Shown here one piece after another: positions 6,883 to 12,780 of a stretch of 17,796 bases of DNA. The notes under the pieces are model-generated. The model was not told where the DNA came from, searched no databases, and saw only the letters and a program-made list of their open reading frames with translations. Where the stretch lies: contig NZ_JBQCDF010000106.1 in assembly GCF_051961495.1 (NCBI RefSeq), positions 1 through 17,796 on the forward strand. The letters run 5' to 3'. The DNA comes from Cytophaga sp051961495 (lineage in GTDB: Bacteria; Bacteroidota; Bacteroidia; Cytophagales; Cytophagaceae). The first letter of the stretch is position 1, and every line of letters starts with the position of its first letter. Position numbers and translations under genes: made by a program.

Positions 6883-7263
6883 TTATTGAGTTAGAGTGAA
6901 GACACGCATTTCACCATTTCTTTTAAGAATAAAATCAAAGGTGCCTGTTTTTTTTATTAATGTATCATTGATGCGGGACTCTTCAAATAGTTTTTCCCAT
7001 GGCCTGATATTTATACAGGTATCTTGAGATATCTGAGGAGCAGTTCTAAGGGTTAATAAAAATTCTCTTTTTGCAATTTTATGTTGTTTATTAATGACTG
7101 TTCCGGTTATTTCCCACTTTTTAGTTTGTTCCAGCCATTGATTATTTTTTTTATTTGTAAAGATCCAGAAGATTAAGCCAACGAAAATAACACTTCCAAC
7201 TCCCAGAATACCTACGATTAATGAATCTTTGGATGAGAGCTTGGCTTTTTCAAATGATGGCAT
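6883..7263 (-). CDS. Single-pass membrane protein of unknown function, upstream partner of the acyltransferase
   Basis: 126 residues. A 15-residue cytoplasmic N-terminus (MPSFEKAKLSSKDSL) is followed by one hydrophobic helix (about 16-35, IVGILGVGSVIFVGLIFWIF) and a basic stop-transfer segment TNKKNNQ, so the C-terminal ~90 residues may lie in the periplasm. That part is beta-like (WEITGTVINKQ, REFLLTLRT, GTFDFILKRNGEMRVFTLTQ) with one Cys at about 82. No family recognised. The stop is 25 nt before the acyltransferase ATG, and a TAnnTTTG promoter lies upstream of this gene, so it is the first gene of a two-gene operon. A role in lipid handling is guesswork from position only. Confidence 0.7.
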   Translation of the reverse strand: MPSFEKAKLSSKDSLIVGILGVGSVIFVGLIFWIFTNKKNNQWLEQTKKWEITGTVINKQHKIAKREFLLTLRTAPQISQDTCINIRPWEKLFEESRINDTLIKKTGTFDFILKRNGEMRVFTLTQ

Positions 7264-7316
7264 GGTGGCTTTTAACAGAATCTTTTTGCATAATTACTAA
7301 AAAATGGCACGCTTTT

Positions 7317-7324
7317 CAAATGTA
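7317..7324 (-). promoter_or_regulatory. -7 element (TACATTTG) of the membrane protein/acyltransferase operon
   Basis: Read on the minus strand, TACATTTG matches TAnnTTTG at all fixed positions and lies 53 nt before the ATG at 7263. No TTG stands at the expected -33 distance, so the promoter may be weak or activator-dependent. Confidence 0.5.
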
Positions 7325-7353
7325 TTCTGATTCAGAATGTTACATGCATAAAA

Positions 7354-7377
7354 AAGCCCCGATAACTATCGGGGCTT
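7354..7377 (-). terminator. Strong Rho-independent terminator of the phoH-like gene
   Basis: 10-bp stem with a GGGGC/GCCCC core (7354-7363 with 7368-7377) and a tight loop; on the minus strand it is followed by TTTTTTATG. It lies 22 nt after the phoH-like stop codon. Confidence 0.9.
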
Positions 7378-7399
7378 CGTTTGAATGAAATCGTAAATA

Positions 7400-8755
7400 T
7401 TATAACAGTTCATTGGCAAGATTCGCCAGCTCAGAACGTTCACCTTTTTCAAGGGTTATGTGCGCATACAGGTCCTGATTTTTCAGGCGGTCGATCAGAT
7501 AGGAGAGACCGTTCGATTCTGAATCCAGGTAAGGCGTATCAATCTGGAAGATATCACCCGTAAAGATGATCTTACAGTTTTCACCCGCTCTTGAGATAAT
7601 GGTTTTCACTTCATGCGGTGTCAGGTTCTGCGCTTCATCCACAATGAATACAATGTTTGATAAGCTTCTACCTCTGATGTATGCCAGCGGTGTAATCACC
7701 AGTTTTTCTTTGTTCACCATGTCTGTGATGCGCTGATAGTCCTGATCCGTTTCGTTGAACTGATTCTGAATGAACTTCAGGTTATCAAACAAGGGCTCCA
7801 TGTATGGATTCAGCTTGGACTTGATATCGCCCGGCAAATAACCGATGTCTTTATTGCTCAGCGGTACAATCGGACGGGCAAGGTAGATTTGCTTAAAATC
7901 TTTACGTTGTTCCAGGGTTGCCGCGAGTGCGATCAGTGTTTTACCTGTACCAGCTACCCCTTGTATAGAAACGAGTTTGATGTGCGGATCCAGGATCGCA
8001 TGAATTGCAAAGGCCTGTTCGGCATTACGTGGCTTGATCCCATATACCGGACTTTTCTCTACATGGTCCAGGCGTTTGTCTATCGGATTGTAGCAAGCCA
8101 GAGCAGAACTTTTTACACTTTTCAGAATGTAGTAATGGTTGTTAAACAGCTGATCAGCCGGAACAGCCTCTGCAGAACAGTAGCCTTTCTCGTACAATTC
8201 GTTGATCAGGTAAGCATCTACATTTTCAATATAGGTATGGCCCGTATAAAGCAAATCAATGTCTTTTACTTTACCGGTCGTATAATCTTCGGACGGGATA
8301 TTCAGGGATTTTGCTTTCAGGCGCAGGTTAATATCCTTACTTACCAGAATAACCTTTTTATCCATATTCTCTGCCTGCATGGCAATAGCTGCATTTAATA
8401 TTTTATGGTCGTTTTTGCGGTCATCAAATATTCTTTCTGCATCCATGTCTTTCGTTCCATGGGTATTCATTACCACTTTCAGATTCCCTTTGGCGTGGCC
8501 GGTCAAAGGAATCCAATCCTGTAAGGAATGATTATTGGAAGCTAATTCATCCAGAAAGCGAATGAATTCACGGGCTTCAAAGTTTTTGATGTCATTTCCC
8601 TTTTTAAAATTATCCAGTTCTTCTAAAACTGTAATGGGAATGGCTAAATCATTTTCTTCGAAATTCTTAACCGCATTGTGATCGTAGATAATCACCGATG
8701 TGTCCAACACGAAGATCTTCTTCTGTGTGTCTTTGCTCTTTTTCTCCTTAGCCAT
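7400..8755 (-). CDS. PIN domain-PhoH ATPase (PhoH2/YlaK-type)
   Basis: 451 residues with two domains. The N-terminal ~150 residues are a PIN domain: FVLDTSVIIYD (Asp18), the acidic pair in VLEELDNF (Glu45/46), and VILVSKDINLRLKAK (Asp141), the acidic residues that hold the metal for RNA cleavage. From about 235 follows the PhoH domain (YGIKPRNAEQAFAIHAIL): Walker A GVAGTGKT (266-273), the conserved ARPIVPLSNKDIGYLPGD, YIRGRSL, and Walker B IVFIVDEAQN (Asp373, Glu374), ending with ITGDIFQID-like and GERSELANLANELL sequences. Characterised PhoH2 proteins of mycobacteria are ATP-dependent RNA helicase/RNases, there paired with an upstream antitoxin. Here no small gene lies upstream, and the gene is monocistronic with a GC-rich terminator. 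RNA-processing function is inferred from the family. Confidence 0.93.
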   Translation of the reverse strand: MAKEKKSKDTQKKIFVLDTSVIIYDHNAVKNFEENDLAIPITVLEELDNFKKGNDIKNFEAREFIRFLDELASNNHSLQDWIPLTGHAKGNLKVVMNTHGTKDMDAERIFDDRKNDHKILNAAIAMQAENMDKKVILVSKDINLRLKAKSLNIPSEDYTTGKVKDIDLLYTGHTYIENVDAYLINELYEKGYCSAEAVPADQLFNNHYYILKSVKSSALACYNPIDKRLDHVEKSPVYGIKPRNAEQAFAIHAILDPHIKLVSIQGVAGTGKTLIALAATLEQRKDFKQIYLARPIVPLSNKDIGYLPGDIKSKLNPYMEPLFDNLKFIQNQFNETDQDYQRITDMVNKEKLVITPLAYIRGRSLSNIVFIVDEAQNLTPHEVKTIISRAGENCKIIFTGDIFQIDTPYLDSESNGLSYLIDRLKNQDLYAHITLEKGERSELANLANELL

Positions 8756-8942
8756 AAAATCAAAAACGTTTGAACGATACGAAATCGTTGTTGTGTTTGT
8801 AAACTGTTAAAATTAAATAAAAGAACTATCTGTATTTGCTTTGAATATACATGTTCCGTTGAGATTATGGATAGAGAATTACATGATTTTATCGGCTTGT
8901 TAATAAGTTTTCTAACGTGGATGCGATATCAAAGTTTTAAGA

Positions 8943-8973
8943 TTTGTTAACAAATTTCAAATGCCTAACTTCG
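8943..8973 (+). promoter_or_regulatory. Promoter of the yajQ unit, with an overlapping palindrome
   Basis: TTTG (8943-8946), 19 nt spacer, then TAACTTCG (8966-8973), one mismatch from TAnnTTTG. Spacing is ideal; transcription would start about 30 nt before the yajQ ATG. A perfect 14-bp palindrome, ATTTGTTAACAAAT (8942-8955), covers the -33 box and looks like a possible operator. The rest of the divergent gap 8756-9013 shows no gene and no consensus promoter for phoH. Confidence 0.5.
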
Positions 8974-9013
8974 TTGCAGGAATATAGTCTGAGAACGAAC
9001 AAAATAGAAAATT

Positions 9014-9502
9014 ATGCCGTCTTTTGATATTGTTAGTAAAGTTGATCCGCAAACCCTTGATAATGCATTGAATGTAGCAAGGAAAGAGATCACCACCCGT
9101 TATGATTTCAGAGATTCAAAGACCGAAATCGAATTGGATAAAAAGGCTTCTGTCATTAAAGTGACAACTGAAAACAGTATGCGCATGAATGCTATTGTTG
9201 ACATCATTATTACCCGCATGGCGAAACAGGGAATTGATGCCAAAGCGCTTGATATGTCCAAGACTGAATATGCTTCAGGGCCTATGATCAAGAGGGAATT
9301 GCCTGTTAAAAACGGTATTGATAAGGAAAGCTGTAAGAAGATTATTAAGCTGATCAAAGATTCAAATACGAAAGTAACTCCGGCACAGATGGATGACCTG
9401 ATCCGCGTAACGGGTAAAAAGATTGACGACTTGCAGGAGATCATTGCGCTTTTGCGTTCCAAAGACGTGGGCGTGGCGTTACAATTTATTAATATGAAAT
9501 AA
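9014..9502 (+). CDS. yajQ: YajQ family nucleotide-binding protein
   Basis: 162 residues, the normal length. MPSFDIVSKVD at the N-terminus, RYDFRDSKTEIELD (29-42), the repeated-fold segment around ITRMAKQGIDAKALDM, and the C-terminal KDVGVALQFINMK are diagnostic of YajQ (DUF520). The protein has two ferredoxin-like halves and binds nucleotides and RNA; in Xanthomonas and Pseudomonas members bind cyclic di-GMP. Whether it does so in Bacteroidota, where c-di-GMP signalling is sparse, is not known. Followed after 78 nt by the polyprenyl synthase gene on the same strand with no terminator between, so they may be co-transcribed. Confidence 0.95.
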   Translation: MPSFDIVSKVDPQTLDNALNVARKEITTRYDFRDSKTEIELDKKASVIKVTTENSMRMNAIVDIIITRMAKQGIDAKALDMSKTEYASGPMIKRELPVKNGIDKESCKKIIKLIKDSNTKVTPAQMDDLIRVTGKKIDDLQEIIALLRSKDVGVALQFINMK

Positions 9503-9580
9503 GTCCGTAGGTAAGAAGCAGGACTGAAATTGCGCTCTATTTATAAATTAGGTATATTACAGATATATTAGTTTTTTCTC

Positions 9581-10561
9581 ATGTCGGAGCTCCGGTTAGA
9601 TGATATAAAAGATGTTGTAAAAGACGACATGAAAAACTTCGAAAAGAAGTTTCGTGATTCGATGAAATCCAAAGTAATGCTTTTGGATAAAATCATGTCT
9701 TATATTGTTAAGCGTAACGGGAAACAAATGCGTCCGATGTTTGTTTTCCTTTCCGCCCATCTTGCCGGAGAAGTAAACGATTCCACCCAACGCGGCGCTG
9801 CCCTGATCGAGCTGCTGCACACGGCCACCCTCGTACACGACGATGTTGTGGATGACTCGGATTACCGCCGGGGTATGTTTTCCATCAATGCGCTCTGGAA
9901 GAATAAAATTGCCGTATTGGTTGGTGATTACCTGCTTTCAAAAGGTTTGTTGTTATCCATTAACCATGGCGATTTCCATTTGCTGAAAATTGTATCGAAT
10001 GCGGTTCGCGAAATGAGCGAAGGGGAATTGCTGCAGATTGAGAAAGCCCGCAACCTGAATATTACCGAAGAAATTTATTTTGAGATCATCCGCCAGAAGA
10101 CAGCGTCGCTGATCGCTTCCTGCTGTGCTGTAGGAGTAGCCTCAACAGGTGCTGATGAAACCATCGTAGAACGCGCCAGGATGTTCGGTGAAAAAATCGG
10201 TATGGCTTTCCAGGTAAAAGATGATCTGTTTGATTACGAGACGTCTGAAATGATTGGCAAGCCGGTTGGTATTGATATCAAGGAACGCAAAATGACACTC
10301 CCATTGATTTATGCGCTGAACAAGGCAAGCTGGCTGGAGAAGAAGCGTATTATGTTCATCATCAAGAACCAGACACACAAATCAGCTAAGGTAAGAGAGG
10401 TACTGCAGTTTGTACGCGAGTCGGGCGGCATTGAATATACACACACTGTTATGGAAAAACTCCGCGAGGAAGCGTACGGATTTTTAAATGAGTTTAAGGA
10501 TTCGGATTATAAAACGGCTTTGCGCAACCTCGTTGATTATACTATTTCCCGTAAGCACTAG
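9581..10561 (+). CDS. ispB: Trans-polyprenyl diphosphate synthase (long-chain, IspB/HepT-like)
   Basis: 326 residues. First Asp-rich motif DDVVD (87-91, in LVHDDVVDDSDYRRG) and second Asp-rich motif DDLFD (214-218, in QVKDDLFDYE), with GKQMRP (47-52) for IPP binding and GDYLL. The residues before the first motif are HTATLVH; small residues at positions -4/-5, rather than bulky aromatics, fit a long-chain product. It condenses isopentenyl diphosphate units onto an allylic starter in the cytosol, giving the side chain of menaquinone. The exact chain length cannot be read from the sequence. No clear promoter in the 78-nt gap after yajQ. Confidence 0.9.
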   Translation: MSELRLDDIKDVVKDDMKNFEKKFRDSMKSKVMLLDKIMSYIVKRNGKQMRPMFVFLSAHLAGEVNDSTQRGAALIELLHTATLVHDDVVDDSDYRRGMFSINALWKNKIAVLVGDYLLSKGLLLSINHGDFHLLKIVSNAVREMSEGELLQIEKARNLNITEEIYFEIIRQKTASLIASCCAVGVASTGADETIVERARMFGEKIGMAFQVKDDLFDYETSEMIGKPVGIDIKERKMTLPLIYALNKASWLEKKRIMFIIKNQTHKSAKVREVLQFVRESGGIEYTHTVMEKLREEAYGFLNEFKDSDYKTALRNLVDYTISRKH

Positions 10562-10573
10562 GCGGCCAGGAAT

Positions 10574-10604
10574 AAATTCCAAAATACAAAGAACAAATTC
10601 CAAA
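10574..10604. repeat. Two direct copies of AAATTCCAAA, 21 nt apart
   Basis: Copies at 10574-10583 and 10595-10604 (extended to AA(T/C)AAATTCCAAA with one difference). The 21-nt spacing is two helical turns. They lie just after the polyprenyl synthase stop, before the inverted repeat at 10629-10660. Either a pair of regulator sites or a trace of low-complexity AT-rich DNA. Confidence 0.4.
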
Positions 10605-10628
10605 TAGATATTAGATTATTTTCTGGTT

Positions 10629-10660
10629 TGAATGACATAAACAAGGATTGTTTAAATTCA
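10629..10660. promoter_or_regulatory. Nested inverted repeat upstream of the MbnH-like gene
   Basis: Inner arms TAAACAA/TTGTTTA (10638-10644 and 10648-10654) pair perfectly around GGA; outer arms TGAAT/ATTCA (10629-10633 and 10656-10660) continue the dyad with an unpaired GACA. It lies about 64 nt before the MbnH-like ATG. It could be an operator or a weak hairpin ending the ispB transcript; there is no U tail. Confidence 0.4.
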
Positions 10661-10723
10661 TACTTCTCAGCATATTCTTATCGTTCAGCACTTTTTCGTA
10701 TCTTCACTGGCCGTTTTAGATAC

Positions 10724-11749
10724 ATGAAACCTACCATCCGACTTGTCTTAATTTTTACCAGTATACTATTTTGCTGTTCGGCAGTATATAAAATAGTAGA
10801 AAAGCCTTATGAATTAGCCGTGCCGGAAGGTTTTCCCCAACCGCATATTCCCGAAGACAACCAGCTGACAGCAGACCGGATTGCCTTAGGCAAGAAATTG
10901 TTTTACGATACTATTCTTTCTGCTGATAAAACTTTATCGTGTGCTTCCTGTCATGCGCAGACGCTGGCTTTCAGCGATGGTAAAAAGTTGAGCATGGGTT
11001 TTCATAACGCAACGTCCGATCGCAATTCCATGCCCTTGATCAACCTGGCCTGGTCAAATACATTCTTCTGGGACGGAGGCGTAGCAAGCCTGGAACTACA
11101 GGTGTTGAAGCCTCTTACCAGTGCCAATGAAATGAACTTGTCGGTGCAGGAAGCCGTTGCACGACTGAATGCCGACAAGACGTATAAAAAACTTTTTAAA
11201 AAAGCTTACGGTACCGATCCAGATGCTGCCAGCCTTTTTAAGGCGCTTGCCGGTTTTGAGCGAACCTTGATCAGTGGCAATACAAAGTTCGACGCTTATT
11301 TTTATCGCAAGGATCCCACAGTCTTTAATGAATCAGAACTGCGCGGGTACAAATTATTCTTTAACGGCGAGAAAGTACACTGCGGCTCCTGTCATTCGGG
11401 AATTAACCTAACAAATAATACCTTTCAGAATAACGGCTTGTATATGGAGTATTCAGACCAGGGCCGGTACAAAATTACCGGCAAGGAAAGCGATAAGGGG
11501 AAATTTAAAGTTCCTACTTTGCGGAACATTGCCTTAACTTCTCCCTACATGCACGATGGCAGTCTGAATACGCTCGAAGAAGTCATCGATCATTACAATA
11601 CGGGTGGTGTTGCGCATCCAAACAAATCAGAACATGTTCATATTCATAAAGGAATGAAGCTAGCGGCCCAGGATAAAAAGGATCTGGTTAATTTTCTGCA
11701 TACCCTTACCGATATTGAATTCATTACCAATCCGGCATTTCATCCATAA
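10724..11749 (+). CDS. Diheme cytochrome c peroxidase/MauG family protein, MbnH-like
   Basis: 341 residues from the ATG at 10724; a hydrophobic N-terminus (IRLVLIFTSILFCCSA) is a signal peptide or anchor. Two c-type heme sites: CASCH (73-77) and CGSCH (220-224). Other family landmarks are LGKKLFYD (55-62), FSDG, FWDGG (115-119), FKVPTLRN (261-268) and LTSPYMHDGS (271-280). Following this, VIDHYNTGG puts Tyr291 where, by memory of the family, classical peroxidases carry the axial Met of the high-potential heme and MauG/MbnH carry Tyr. The frame is open back to a TTG at 10628, but those 32 residues would put the signal peptide inside the protein. The next gene, MbnP-like, starts 5 nt after the stop, so this is the MbnH of an MbnP/MbnH pair: a periplasmic enzyme that oxidises protein tryptophan with peroxide rather than a simple peroxidase. 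That role is inferred. Confidence 0.88.
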   Translation: MKPTIRLVLIFTSILFCCSAVYKIVEKPYELAVPEGFPQPHIPEDNQLTADRIALGKKLFYDTILSADKTLSCASCHAQTLAFSDGKKLSMGFHNATSDRNSMPLINLAWSNTFFWDGGVASLELQVLKPLTSANEMNLSVQEAVARLNADKTYKKLFKKAYGTDPDAASLFKALAGFERTLISGNTKFDAYFYRKDPTVFNESELRGYKLFFNGEKVHCGSCHSGINLTNNTFQNNGLYMEYSDQGRYKITGKESDKGKFKVPTLRNIALTSPYMHDGSLNTLEEVIDHYNTGGVAHPNKSEHVHIHKGMKLAAQDKKDLVNFLHTLTDIEFITNPAFHP

Positions 11750-11754
11750 GTATA

Positions 11755-12570
11755 ATGAAACATATTTTAGTAGTAACCGGTTGTCTGTTGCTTTTGTGTT
11801 CCTGTGCGAATCAAAAGACGAAGAGTCATGCAACTGTTTCAACCGGCAAAGTCGAGTTTATATGTGTGCCAATGGTGGGTGATAAACCTTTTTATTTCGA
11901 CAGTATCTATAAGACACCGGCAGGAGAGACGTATGCAGTTAATAACCTGAAATTCTTTCTTTCGGATATAGCATTTTCAAGGTCAGATATTTCTGAAAGG
12001 CCTGCGCAGTCTGCAACAGCGGCATATGGTGTTTACCTTGCCGATTTTACGGAAACAACAGGAGATACTATGGCTGGAAAGCTTCGGTATAAGGCAGGTT
12101 TTGACATGCAAACGGGTGCTTATTCAGACATTCGCTTTAACATAGGTATACCACGTTTTCACAACCACGGCGATCCTACACAGGCGCCGTCTCCGCTGAA
12201 TATCGGAAATACCGATATGTTCTGGGAATGGAATTCAGGGTATATCTTCTTTTTACTGGAAGGGAAGAGCGATTACGCCGAAGACAGCATTATACACATT
12301 GCTGTAGGCGGCGATTCCCGCATCATGCCGGTGAGTTTTGGCGACCTGTTCAATGCTGTTCCACTGGTTCGTGTGCAGGAAAATGCCATTACACGCATTT
12401 ATTTTAAATTGGATCTGAATAGCATTTTTATCAATGCAGACGGGAGTTTGTATTCCTTTAAATCCGGAGAAGCTGCCGTTGTGCATGGGGGTTATTATGC
12501 AGACCGGATGCGGCTGAATATTCTGCAGTCGGTTGAATTTATATCAACAGAAAATATTCCTGTAAAATAG
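11755..12570 (+). CDS. MbnP family copper-binding lipoprotein
   Basis: 271 residues. Signal MKHILVVTGCLLLLCS-C with lipobox LCS-C (Cys17; Ser16 at -1 is acceptable). The MbnP pattern is clear: YAVNNLKFFLSDI (60-72), DIRFNIGIPRFHNHGDP (125-141), APSPLN (144-149), DMFWEWNSGYIFFLLEG (154-170), and a late YFKLDLNSIF. The only two tryptophans, Trp157 and Trp159, lie in the FWEW motif. Candidate copper ligands include His136, His138, His181 and His244. In characterised MbnP proteins a Trp is converted to kynurenine by the partner diheme enzyme MbnH, and copper binding depends on it. The 5-nt gap to the MbnH-like gene supports co-expression. As a lipoprotein it probably sits on the outer membrane facing the periplasm. 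Physiological role unknown in organisms without methanobactin. Confidence 0.85.
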   Translation: MKHILVVTGCLLLLCSCANQKTKSHATVSTGKVEFICVPMVGDKPFYFDSIYKTPAGETYAVNNLKFFLSDIAFSRSDISERPAQSATAAYGVYLADFTETTGDTMAGKLRYKAGFDMQTGAYSDIRFNIGIPRFHNHGDPTQAPSPLNIGNTDMFWEWNSGYIFFLLEGKSDYAEDSIIHIAVGGDSRIMPVSFGDLFNAVPLVRVQENAITRIYFKLDLNSIFINADGSLYSFKSGEAAVVHGGYYADRMRLNILQSVEFISTENIPVK

Positions 12571-12669
12571 CGTCTTATCCGGCTTTCTGCAGAATTTCCG
12601 AACCATTGGGCTTTTTGAAACAATTTTTCCACGAAGCCTGTAAACAATGCGCTTTCCATCCCTTTCTTC

Positions 12670-12700
12670 TTGGCAAAACCTTAAAAAAGTTGTATTATTG
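12670..12700 (+). promoter_or_regulatory. Probable promoter of the GH3 gene
   Basis: TTG (12670-12672), 20 nt spacer, TATTATTG (12693-12700; one mismatch to TAnnTTTG). Start of transcription near 12707 leaves a leader of about 75 nt before the ATG. No terminator is visible between the MbnP-like stop and this point, so read-through is possible. Confidence 0.4.
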
Positions 12701-12780
12701 AAGGATATTCCGTTCATAAACCAATATGGAACTGAGTACAGTAATGCATTTTAATATTTTACTATTTTAACACATAAACG

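Noticed and set aside
7889..8398. 169-residue plus-strand ORF inside the PIN-PhoH gene
   Set aside because: It is antisense to a strongly conserved protein with intact catalytic motifs and has no family signature.
10628..10723. N-terminal extension of the MbnH-like protein from a TTG
   Set aside because: It would place the signal peptide 32 residues inside the protein; the region instead contains a dyad.
12585..12594. TTCTGCAGAA palindrome after the MbnP-like gene as a terminator
   Set aside because: Too short, no loop and no U run follows.
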